The notes under the pieces: model-generated
What the model was told of the DNA's origin: nothing
The model's input: the letters and a program-made list of their open reading frames with translations, nothing else
Database searches by the model: none
DNA from: Candidatus Thalassarchaeaceae archaeon
Lineage (GTDB): Archaea; Thermoplasmatota; Poseidoniia; Poseidoniales; Thalassarchaeaceae
DNA length: 8,957 bases
Assembly (NCBI GenBank): GCA_030754395.1
Contig: JASMAJ010000026.1
Coordinates: forward strand, 1-8,957
Direction: 5' to 3'
In this document: in pieces, positions 1 to 6,713 of the stretch
Position numbering within the stretch: the stretch's first letter is position 1
How the letters are laid out: every line of letters begins with the position of its first letter
Made by a program: the position numbers and the translations under genes

Positions 1-1890
1 GTTGGTGATGATCCAATAGTTATCGCCGATCGACTGCGAGATTTGCGTAATCAATCATCGAGAGCGTTGGAGGTACAAACTAGCCCAGATTCAGACGCAG
101 TCCGTGTAATGTCAATACATGGGTCTAAAGGATTAGAGGCAAAGGTCGTGATACTTGCAGATCTTTTTTCTGGCAAACAAGTCACTATGACTATTGGGAA
201 TATCAATAGATTAATCGCTACTCCCGAACTTTACGCCGGCCATCCTAAACCATGGTCAATCAATGATGTGCCTAAATCTGCTGCATGGCACCACGTCAAA
301 CGCCTTCATCAAAGCCGTAAGGATGCTGAAGCACGCCGACTGTTGTATGTCGCTGCAACTCGAGTTGAAGAGAGACTAATTCTCGTAGGTTCTCCCTTTG
401 GAACTCACTGGATGGATAAGGAAGGATTGATTCTTCCATGGAAATATTCTCAGAGTCAAACACAGCTTGGTCAGATGTGGACGGAGTCCCTCCGACAAGG
501 GTCTTGGAGACGTCACGAGAAAGGTAGTCACTGGCTTGATGGAAGTGAGGATTTTGATGGTGATGAGCCCATTTCTGAGAGTAATAAAGATGCACCTCGA
601 ATTCTTAATCCTGCAGCTATGATGCATGATGCCAAATTAGGTGGTAAGGCTCTCAATTCTATCCATATATATCATCATCCAGATTGTCTCCCTATTGAAA
701 CAGGACGTTCAGAATATACTCCGTTAGTAGATCAAACTAGAATAGATCTCCAGGCTAGAGTTGAAACTCATGGTATAGAATCTTCCAATCAACGGATTGA
801 TAATCAGGCAAGAATTCGACTTGCACCACATCGTCTCTCTAATATTGATAGTTGTGCGCGCAGACATTGGCTCGAAACTAGAGGTGGCTTGCGTCCAAAT
901 TCGATTTCAAAGAACCGTAAAATGGGAGATTCTGAATGGGATGAGAGAGATGAAGATGATATTCTTTTGAAAATTCCAAATCCTACTGAATTGGGTCTAA
1001 TAGTTCACAGGATACTTGAGATTGGTATAGGAAATCCTGGATCAAATGGACAGCCAAGCCTTCCTCTGCCTGAGGTTTGGACCAGCCCAACCCCTTGTCG
1101 ACTGCTAGACCCGGATTTACATAATCAGGTGTATGAGGAATTGATGCCTGTAGGAATCGATAAGGAATTAACGAACAAAATCATAATGACTATGTTGGAA
1201 CGAATTCAATCTGGCCTCATTGGCCGCTTAACTAGTGGAGAAATTGCTAATGAAGAGCGCTTGGAAGGTCTGAGAACAGAGTATCCATTCACAATTTCTA
1301 ACCAAATTTCATTCGAAGCTATCCCTCGAACTCGCTGGACACCAATTGGACTTGAAAATCTCACATATATTGAGCAAGCACACGTTGACATGGATGGTTC
1401 AATCGATTTAGTGCTATGCTCTGAAGGGCCCAAGGGCTCATCTATACGACCTATTGATCTCAAAACCGAACAGGCGACCTCAATACTGAGTCAGAACGGT
1501 CAATTATTGACAACTCTAGGAGAGGAATCAACTGAACCAATGAGTATTGCAGAGGAGGAGATGTTACGACATCACCGCCTTCAATTAGCTCTCTATCACA
1601 GAGTCTTAGAAATGATGGAAGCAACTCGTCCTAGCAGCCAGCGTCGTTCTGTGGAACGACCAGGTATCCTCATTGGTGTTACCGGCCGTCTTGTTATCTA
1701 TCCAGAAGATATGTTTGAAGTTGCGAGAGCAGAAATCGATGAAATAATCAGAACCGCTGTTCGAATCGAATTATCCACGGAATTGCCGCTTGCTGAATTC
1801 CAAAGAAGACCTGCTGAGGAAGCTTACATTTGCGATACTTGCCCATTTAATAGAGGAGATATTCCAATTTGTGGCCCTCTTGATGAGTGA
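1..1890 (+). CDS. UvrD/AddA-type helicase C-terminus fused to RecB-like Fe-S nuclease (5' partial)
   Basis: The reading frame is open from the first base, so the true start lies upstream; the TTG at 43 is only an internal codon. Numbering from base 1 (629 visible residues), the helicase part shows UvrD motif V (VRVMSIHGSKGLE, 34-46) and motif VI (EARRLLYVAATR, 110-121). A linker follows, then a PD-(D/E)XK nuclease of the RecB/AddB type: GLIVHRILE with H336, GSIDL with D469, IDLKT with D486 and K488, and QLALY with Q528 and Y532. Four cysteines, C285 plus C611, C614 and C624 (CX2CX9C), match the 4Fe-4S clasp of AddB/AdnAB nucleases. The nuclease core therefore looks intact. The family unwinds and resects double-strand DNA ends, usually with a second helicase-like partner; none is visible here. 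The M20 peptidase gene follows 47 bases downstream on the same strand. Family assignment is firm; the physiological role (recombinational repair versus defence) is inferred. Confidence 0.88.
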   Translation, partial: VGDDPIVIADRLRDLRNQSSRALEVQTSPDSDAVRVMSIHGSKGLEAKVVILADLFSGKQVTMTIGNINRLIATPELYAGHPKPWSINDVPKSAAWHHVKRLHQSRKDAEARRLLYVAATRVEERLILVGSPFGTHWMDKEGLILPWKYSQSQTQLGQMWTESLRQGSWRRHEKGSHWLDGSEDFDGDEPISESNKDAPRILNPAAMMHDAKLGGKALNSIHIYHHPDCLPIETGRSEYTPLVDQTRIDLQARVETHGIESSNQRIDNQARIRLAPHRLSNIDSCARRHWLETRGGLRPNSISKNRKMGDSEWDERDEDDILLKIPNPTELGLIVHRILEIGIGNPGSNGQPSLPLPEVWTSPTPCRLLDPDLHNQVYEELMPVGIDKELTNKIIMTMLERIQSGLIGRLTSGEIANEERLEGLRTEYPFTISNQISFEAIPRTRWTPIGLENLTYIEQAHVDMDGSIDLVLCSEGPKGSSIRPIDLKTEQATSILSQNGQLLTTLGEESTEPMSIAEEEMLRHHRLQLALYHRVLEMMEATRPSSQRRSVERPGILIGVTGRLVIYPEDMFEVARAEIDEIIRTAVRIELSTELPLAEFQRRPAEEAYICDTCPFNRGDIPICGPLDE

Positions 1891-1926
1891 GTTGGGGGCG
1901 TCGAAGACTCCATGTGTGTATTTTGT

Positions 1927-1930
1927 GAGG
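1927..1930 (+). promoter_or_regulatory. Weak Shine-Dalgarno for the M20 peptidase
   Basis: GAGG lies 7 bases before the ATG at 1938. It supports that start over the in-frame ATGs at codons 8 and 9, which have no better site. The rest of the 47-base gap (1891-1937) shows no clear terminator. Confidence 0.4.
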
Positions 1931-1937
1931 CAGGGCT

Positions 1938-3350
1938 ATGGACATCGACATTGACAGTATGATGGAGACCGTGGATTCAATTTGGGAAGAGTCGATATTG
2001 CCTAGTCTATCGCAATTCATTGAGATACATGCGCTATCACCCGGTTTCGCTCCTGATTGGGATGAATTAGGTGAATTACAGGCCACGATTGATTTGTTTT
2101 GTGGCTGGTTGGATAGACAAGGAATTTCAGGGATGACATACGAAACTCACCGTATAGGAAACCATTCTCCAGTTCTCCTAGTTACCATCGAAGGAACCGG
2201 CTCTGGCGAGGTCCTATTCTATTCTCATCTAGATAAACAACCCAGCCGACCTAACTTATGGTCGGAGGGGTTACATCCTCTCAAGGCGGTACGTCGAGAT
2301 CCCTTCTTATTTGGAAGAGGATCAGTTGATGATGGATATGGTGGATATCTGTGTGTGACGGCAATAAAGTTGCTACAGGAGGCAGGAATTCCTCACCCTA
2401 AGGCTACTTTCCTCATCGAAACTTGTGAGGAATCAGGTTCATTCGATCTCCCTCCCTATCTCGATGCGTTGTCTGAGAATTTAGGATTTCCCGATTTGAT
2501 TGTGGTCCTAGACAGTGGTGGCCCGACTTACGAACACATTTGGGTAACCGAAGCACTCCGAGGCCTCGTTGCTGGAAATCTCAGTGTTAAGGTATCACAT
2601 GAGGGTGTTCATTCTGGAATGTCAGGTGGCGCAATCCCGTCTTCTTTTAGGATACAGCGTATGCTTTTGGACCGGGTTGAAAACTCCAGTACAGGAGAGG
2701 TACTTATCCCAGAGATGCATGTTGAGATTTCTGACAAGATAAAGCAAGAGGCAGCCACCCTAGGTTCAATTCTTGGTGATGAACTTTGGAAGAGTTTGCC
2801 TGTAGTAAATACACTTGAGCCTCAGACAAGAGGGGCAGATCAGATTCTATTGGACATAAATTGGAGACCAGCAATGTCAGTTATAGGAGCTGATGGCATG
2901 CCTCCTGTACAGACAGCAGGCAATGTTCTTCGTACCCACACAGATTTGAAACTCAGCTTCAGAATACCACCAGGCGTAAAAGCGGAATATGTTCAGGGTG
3001 TTGTGAAGGAGATGCTTGAGAAAGATCCTCCATATGGGGCAGAGGTCACATATCATGCTACGGAACCTGCTGATGGATTTCATGCACCACCCTTGCATGA
3101 TGGAGTAGCTAAGGCCCTTGATGAAGTTAGTATGAAGCTCACCGGCTATTCTCCAATGGCGACATGGATAGGTGGTACAATTCCATTCATGGCCATGATT
3201 CAAAATAAATATCCAAATGCATGTTTTCTTTGCACAGGGTCATCTGGACCTGGAAATAATGCACATGGACCAGATGAAAAATTGCACATTCCTCATTCTA
3301 AGCGACTGAACGTAGCATTAGCATATGCTGTTGCTGCATTATCTAAGTAA
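1938..3350 (+). CDS. M20-family metallopeptidase (dipeptidase/carboxypeptidase-like)
   Basis: This 470-residue protein has the di-zinc M20 architecture: an N-terminal catalytic part, an inserted dimerisation domain (about 205-350) and a C-terminal catalytic return. Expected metal and catalytic residues are visible: H97 and D99 in SHLDKQ, D131 in GRGSVDD, the Glu pair E164-E165 in CEESGS, D192 in VLDSGG, and H443 in NNAHGPDE. H225 in HSGMSGG matches the dimerisation-domain histidine of dipeptidase members. Length and motif order fit the Dug1/CNDP-like dipeptidase branch better than the shorter ArgE/DapE enzymes. No signal peptide is seen, so the enzyme is probably cytoplasmic and hydrolyses short peptides or related amides; the substrate cannot be read from sequence. 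It follows the helicase-nuclease gene closely, which may be co-transcription without a functional link. Confidence 0.9.
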   Translation: MDIDIDSMMETVDSIWEESILPSLSQFIEIHALSPGFAPDWDELGELQATIDLFCGWLDRQGISGMTYETHRIGNHSPVLLVTIEGTGSGEVLFYSHLDKQPSRPNLWSEGLHPLKAVRRDPFLFGRGSVDDGYGGYLCVTAIKLLQEAGIPHPKATFLIETCEESGSFDLPPYLDALSENLGFPDLIVVLDSGGPTYEHIWVTEALRGLVAGNLSVKVSHEGVHSGMSGGAIPSSFRIQRMLLDRVENSSTGEVLIPEMHVEISDKIKQEAATLGSILGDELWKSLPVVNTLEPQTRGADQILLDINWRPAMSVIGADGMPPVQTAGNVLRTHTDLKLSFRIPPGVKAEYVQGVVKEMLEKDPPYGAEVTYHATEPADGFHAPPLHDGVAKALDEVSMKLTGYSPMATWIGGTIPFMAMIQNKYPNACFLCTGSSGPGNNAHGPDEKLHIPHSKRLNVALAYAVAALSK

Positions 3351-3356
3351 AAACCC

Positions 3357-3366
3357 AATAAAATAA
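3357..3366 (+). promoter_or_regulatory. Possible archaeal TATA-like element
   Basis: AATAAAATAA is the most AT-rich run in the 121-base gap 3351-3471 and could be the TATA box of the coiled-coil gene, giving a leader of roughly 80-90 bases. It lies only a few bases after the M20 stop codon. Composition is the only evidence. Confidence 0.22.
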
Positions 3367-3421
3367 CGGAAAATCAAGTTTTCAGTGGTGTGCTTCAACA
3401 GCCCTCCTACATGACTGTGAA

Positions 3422-3446
3422 TCCGCCGCAGTTATAGCGGACCGGA
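3422..3446 (+). other. Leader hairpin upstream of the coiled-coil gene
   Basis: TCCG-CCGC (3422-3429) can pair with GCGG (3437-3440) and, after a 2-base AC bulge, CGGA (3443-3446). The loop is AGTTATA. The 3' arm merges into a GGAGG (3444-3448), a purine-rich SD-like run 23 bases before the GTG start; the likely functional site is 3461-3466. It could be a 3' end structure of the upstream transcript, a leader element or chance. There is no T tract, so it is not a typical terminator. Confidence 0.4.
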
Positions 3447-3460
3447 GGCTCGAAGGTGTT

Positions 3461-3466
3461 GAGGGG
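3461..3466 (+). promoter_or_regulatory. Shine-Dalgarno for GTG start at 3472
   Basis: GAGGGG sits 5 bases before the GTG at 3472, one base away from the GAGGTG consensus. It decides for this GTG start: the next in-frame ATG is about 100 codons further and would remove half of the coiled coil. Confidence 0.6.
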
Positions 3467-3471
3467 CACTC

Positions 3472-4101
3472 GTGAGCGAAGAAGATAGCACAATCACACC
3501 CGAACTTCGAGTTCGCCAATTAGAGGAAGAATTAGCCAAGGCAGAGGAACGTCTTGACAAACTATATGCTGGATATACTGCAATTGAGCAGAAGGTTTCT
3601 GAAAAATCTGCAGTTATTGATGTTCTTGAACAAGAGGCAATTGACAAAGAAATTGAGAGAGAAGCCATTGATGCTCTTCTTAGTGATAAGGATTCACGAA
3701 TTCATAATCTTGAATTGGAAAGTGTGAAGGCAAGTCAAAGAGTCAAACATCTAGAACCAGAATTATCAAAGATGGAAGAAATGTATACTCGTGAATCTGC
3801 TAGATTAGGCCGCGTATTTGAGGTGGCTGAGGATTTAGACGAAGCTCTTGGTGTCGCTAAGGCTGAATTATCAGCTAGAGACGACTGGTATGCTCAACAC
3901 ATGGATTTATTCGAGGATTTAAGCAAAGCAATTCAGACACGCTATGACATGATTGACACTGCTATCGAGGCTGTAAGAGAACAAGAACTCAAACAGGCAA
4001 CATTCCGAGAGAGAATGGATGAGGCAGTCGATGCTGCAGCCGATGCGGCTGAAGAAAATGAATCAGAAGATGGTGATTCTGAGGAAGAATCCACTGAATA
4101 A
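3472..4101 (+). CDS. Hypothetical coiled-coil protein with acidic C-terminal tail
   Basis: I do not recognise a family. The 209-residue product starts with GTG and is almost entirely predicted helix. Residues 12-115 are rich in Glu, Lys, Leu and Arg with heptad-like spacing, for example VRQLEEELAKAEERLDKLY at 14-32. A second helical stretch (115-190) includes DDWYAQHMDLFEDL (137-150). The last 16 residues (194-209) contain 10 acidic residues and look disordered. There is no signal peptide, membrane segment or cysteine, so a soluble cytoplasmic, probably oligomeric scaffold or adaptor is likely. Similarity to SMC or tropomyosin-like proteins would be compositional only. Codon use resembles the neighbours, which argues against recent transfer. 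It has its own leader after the M20 gene and ends flush against the convergent acyltransferase gene. Confidence 0.8.
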   Translation: MSEEDSTITPELRVRQLEEELAKAEERLDKLYAGYTAIEQKVSEKSAVIDVLEQEAIDKEIEREAIDALLSDKDSRIHNLELESVKASQRVKHLEPELSKMEEMYTRESARLGRVFEVAEDLDEALGVAKAELSARDDWYAQHMDLFEDLSKAIQTRYDMIDTAIEAVREQELKQATFRERMDEAVDAAADAAEENESEDGDSEEESTE

Positions 4102-4821
4102 TCAGACTGGCTTTGTTCCATTTGCTAAGCGGATGCATTTTGCAGGAATGCCTGCCCATACTTCACCAGCTGGGACCTCAGTCCATTTCGGTAGTACAGC
4201 CATGGTGGCAATTACTGCCCCCTCTCCTATCTTACAACCAGGTTGTACAGTCGACTTTGCTCCAATAAGAGCCCCATCACCGATTACAACAGGAGCCATG
4301 ACTAACTCACCTTTTTCCACAAGATGAGCATTGATTGTGCATGCACCACCGAGAACAACATTATTCCCTATGATTACTGATTTGCAATCGTTAACATTCT
4401 CAGTGTTTAGTTGACAACCCTTACCTATTTTCGCTCCTGAAAGTCTGTAGTACAATGTTCCAATGAATGAAGGGACTAGTTTTGGTAGGAAGAATAATGC
4501 AATACGATGGAAGAGCATTGAAAATGCCCACTGGATTGTAACAAACGATCTTAGTGGATACCTTCCTTCTCCAACCCGAGGGCCAGTCAAGCCACCAAGA
4601 ACCCCCGATAACAAAACTAAGGTGACCCCCCAAATCATGACTCCAAAACCAAGGAGGATGCCTGTACCAAGAATCTCAATCCAGTACTCTTGCTCAGCAA
4701 CTAATGGATGAAATTCAAGAAATATCCAGACTCCTGGTGTAGCAGCGATTCCCACAACAATTGCTAACATTGGCATGACTAGAGTAGTCAACAAATTCTG
4801 AACAAAATCAAATGATTTCAT
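4102..4821 (-). CDS. Membrane-anchored left-handed beta-helix (hexapeptide-repeat) acyltransferase-like protein
   Basis: The 239-residue protein has two N-terminal membrane helices (about 11-35 and 49-75), a further hydrophobic stretch (about 95-122), then a hexapeptide-repeat domain (127-227). The repeats include GAKIGKGCQL, VIIGNNVVLGG, VVIGDGALIGAKSTVQPG and CKIGEGAVI, ending in the typical VPAGEVWAGIPAK. H166 in INAHLVEKGEL is placed like the catalytic histidine of hexapeptide acyltransferases. The combination of membrane helices and a LbH domain resembles the terminal domain found at the end of some NRPS-like proteins (TIGR02353 type), here free-standing. It probably transfers an acyl group to a lipid, sugar or small substrate at the membrane; donor and acceptor are unknown. 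Its ATG overlaps the stop of the MFS gene by four bases (ATGA) and has a good internal SD, so the two are expressed together. Confidence 0.85.
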   Translation of the reverse strand: MKSFDFVQNLLTTLVMPMLAIVVGIAATPGVWIFLEFHPLVAEQEYWIEILGTGILLGFGVMIWGVTLVLLSGVLGGLTGPRVGEGRYPLRSFVTIQWAFSMLFHRIALFFLPKLVPSFIGTLYYRLSGAKIGKGCQLNTENVNDCKSVIIGNNVVLGGACTINAHLVEKGELVMAPVVIGDGALIGAKSTVQPGCKIGEGAVIATMAVLPKWTEVPAGEVWAGIPAKCIRLANGTKPV

Positions 4822-6632
4822 TTTTCTTCACCGCGAAATAATCCAGCTTCAGCATCAACGGCTTTTGCAACTCTTATTCCTTCTTCAACATCAATACGAA
4901 GGAATGTCAACATCCCTAGTAATATCACTATGACAATGCTGAGAAGGGCCATCCGACTATCCATAGAAGATGATACTACAAAGTAAATCAATGGCCCAAA
5001 TACAGCCGCTGCTTTTCCAATAAATCCGAAGAATCCGAAGAACTCAGTGGTCTTCGATGCTGGAATTAGCATACCGAATAAACTGCGAGCCTGTGCTCCA
5101 GCAGTTCCCATTACCAATCCAACCATCATTCCAAGCAATATCCATTGCAAGTTGACTCCAAATCCAGCGGGACCCCAAACATTGTCTCTCAGGAAGTTCG
5201 GCCACCAATCCACCATACCGCCTTCAATAATTGAGGGGTGCCCATCTCCTACCGATGCGCTTTCATCCAACTCCCCACCACTAAATGAGAAAGAGAATCT
5301 GTGGTCAGTCATTTGCTCCATTTCAGTGGCCAATAAGCCTGCATTCTCTAGATTTAGAGAGGTTCTTTCATCCTCTCCATCCTTCAGGAAAGAGAGGAAA
5401 CTATCTCTGAATTCTGCATCCCCAGCTCCTTCTTTACTCACCCATCCATCTACTCCTTTATCATAGAGCGTGGAGAGTTCGTAAACACCCTCATCTTCGT
5501 TCCAGTCATACTGGAAATCATATCTTTCATGGTCATCATCAAGATCTAGGGGTGCAAATCCAACCGCGAGTACGGCAACTACGCAGTAAACCGAAAGAGC
5601 AACTCCGAGGACTTCTTTAGTACCATGTTTGGAAGCCAGACGGCCACCTATTACTGACATCGGAATAGCGGTGATATTGACCATTAATAATAGTACGAAA
5701 TTCATAGTCGGATTAATTCTTAGAACCGAATCCGCAAAGGCTGAGGCCATTGCTCCAATGGTATTGATACCATCATAGAATAGAAGATATCCAATTAAGT
5801 AAGTTACCAATACTTTGTACTTCTTTATTTCCTTGAATGTATTACCAACTTCTCTGAATCCGTCAATCATTGCTTCAGTCAAAGATTCGTACTCAGTGGG
5901 ATTGGGGATTTCTGGTTCAGGCGTATTCTTGAAAATTGGCATTCCAAAACCTAACCACCATAGTGCACTGGTGATGAAGACGAAGCTAAGTACCGGAGGG
6001 CTCCAACTTGTGGTAAGTCCAAAGAAACCAGTCGTCCCGATGACTAAGTGTACGATTAGTAGTAGTGAGCCTCCAGCATATCCATAGGCAAATCCCCAAC
6101 TAGAAACATGATCCATTAATCGATTATCTGCAAGATAGGGCATGAAAGCGTAGTAGATTACATTCCCTCCTGCAAATCCAATATTACCAATGACTAAACA
6201 AATTGCGAGGAATTTCCACGATGAATCCTCTCCCATGAAAGGCGAGAGCCCCATTAATGCAGTAAATACAATACCAATAATCGTGTAAATCCACAAAATT
6301 TTCTTCTTTATCGGCATTCGATCTGCTACAGCGCCAAGAAACGGACTACTAATTGCAACAAACATACTAGATATTGCTAGCACAATAGCATAGAATCCAT
6401 CACCGGTAACTTCCCATCCAGCATACTCCTTCCCACCCCCTGTGGCTAGATTGAACATACTGGATAGCAAAGTAGGGACTACTACGGTAAGAACAGTGAG
6501 TGCAAAGGCTTGATTGGCCCAGTCGTACCAGTACCAACTCTTCAGAGATTTTTTATCATCCTCACTCATTTTGTCGAGTAAATTATCGACCATTTCTGAT
6601 TTCGAATTCCCCCTCTCCGAAACAGATTCCAT
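4818..6632 (-). CDS. MFS transporter, UMF1/Atg22-like, with large extracytoplasmic insertion
   Basis: With the ATG at 6632 the product has 604 residues. Family marks are YWYDWANQAF (34-43) at the start of helix 1, GAVADRM (100-106) after helix 2, and QARSLFGMLIP followed by TTEFFGFFGF near 514-537; all are typical of the Atg22/UMF1 branch. Twelve helices can be placed. An acidic, Asp/Glu-rich, Trp-containing stretch of about 128 residues (362-489) separates helices 9 and 10 and, by standard topology, lies outside the membrane; family members are usually about 400-500 residues and lack it. Substrate unknown; yeast Atg22 exports amino acids, a weak guide. A longer TTG start at 6689 is possible, but it adds 19 residues unlike the family and leaves only 24 bases to the divergent gene. 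ATGs at 6593 and 6569 also remain possible. No SD is seen at 6632, so a leaderless mRNA is plausible. Confidence 0.88.
   Translation of the reverse strand: MESVSERGNSKSEMVDNLLDKMSEDDKKSLKSWYWYDWANQAFALTVLTVVVPTLLSSMFNLATGGGKEYAGWEVTGDGFYAIVLAISSMFVAISSPFLGAVADRMPIKKKILWIYTIIGIVFTALMGLSPFMGEDSSWKFLAICLVIGNIGFAGGNVIYYAFMPYLADNRLMDHVSSWGFAYGYAGGSLLLIVHLVIGTTGFFGLTTSWSPPVLSFVFITSALWWLGFGMPIFKNTPEPEIPNPTEYESLTEAMIDGFREVGNTFKEIKKYKVLVTYLIGYLLFYDGINTIGAMASAFADSVLRINPTMNFVLLLMVNITAIPMSVIGGRLASKHGTKEVLGVALSVYCVVAVLAVGFAPLDLDDDHERYDFQYDWNEDEGVYELSTLYDKGVDGWVSKEGAGDAEFRDSFLSFLKDGEDERTSLNLENAGLLATEMEQMTDHRFSFSFSGGELDESASVGDGHPSIIEGGMVDWWPNFLRDNVWGPAGFGVNLQWILLGMMVGLVMGTAGAQARSLFGMLIPASKTTEFFGFFGFIGKAAAVFGPLIYFVVSSSMDSRMALLSIVIVILLGMLTFLRIDVEEGIRVAKAVDAEAGLFRGEEK
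4828..4832 (-). promoter_or_regulatory. Shine-Dalgarno inside the MFS gene for the acyltransferase
   Basis: On the minus strand GGTGA (4832 down to 4828) lies 6 bases before the ATG at 4821. It matches the archaeal 16S tail and sits in the last codons of the transporter, supporting coupled translation from one mRNA. Confidence 0.6.
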
Positions 6633-6658
6633 ACCACTTACGATGCAAGCAGGCAAAT

Positions 6659-6670
6659 TAGGTTGACCTA
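6659..6670. promoter_or_regulatory. Dyad in divergent promoter region (possible operator)
   Basis: TAGGT-TG-ACCTA is a perfect 5+5 inverted repeat with a 2-base centre, inside the 81-base gap between the preferred transporter start (6632) and RaSEA (6714). On the minus strand the adjoining TAATTT (6660-6655) lies about 25 bases before the transporter ATG, where a TATA box of a leaderless archaeal gene would be. A bound regulator could therefore occlude it. This is inferred from position; short dyads also occur by chance. Confidence 0.3.
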
Positions 6671-6678
6671 TTGGACCC

Positions 6679-6701
6679 GTCAGAATCAAGTCAGGGGTCA
6701 G
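6679..6701 (+). repeat. Three GTCAG direct repeats upstream of RaSEA
   Basis: GTCAG occurs at 6679-6683, 6690-6694 and 6697-6701, just before the RaSEA start. The 11- and 7-base offsets are not regular, so this may be chance or part of the divergent control region. Confidence 0.25.
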
Positions 6702-6713
6702 AGCCGATAAATC

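Noticed and set aside
43..45. TTG at 43 as the start of the helicase-nuclease
   Set aside because: The frame is open to base 1, and helicase motifs I-IV are missing, so the real start is upstream of the window.
1891..1912. Possible terminator hairpin after the helicase-nuclease gene
   Set aside because: Only a 3-base GTC/GAC stem plus a mismatched GG/CC extension can form, which is too weak to call.
4019..4327. Plus-strand frame spanning the convergent junction
   Set aside because: It overlaps the end of the coiled-coil gene in another frame and the acyltransferase antisense, with no recognisable domain.
5047..5466. Open frame of 139 codons on the plus strand
   Set aside because: It is antisense to the transporter's insertion, is Pro/Ser-rich, and has no SD or family likeness. 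The minus-strand frame has clear family motifs on both sides.
3472..6632. Defence island or toxin-antitoxin reading of the coiled-coil, acyltransferase and transporter genes
   Set aside because: No nuclease, toxin fold, NTPase sensor or mobile element is present here. The genes read as membrane and structural functions with codon use like their neighbours.
6633..6689. N-terminal extension of the transporter from a TTG start at 6689
   Set aside because: The added 19 residues do not look like the family N-terminus. There is no SD, and it would cover the dyad and leave almost no divergent promoter.
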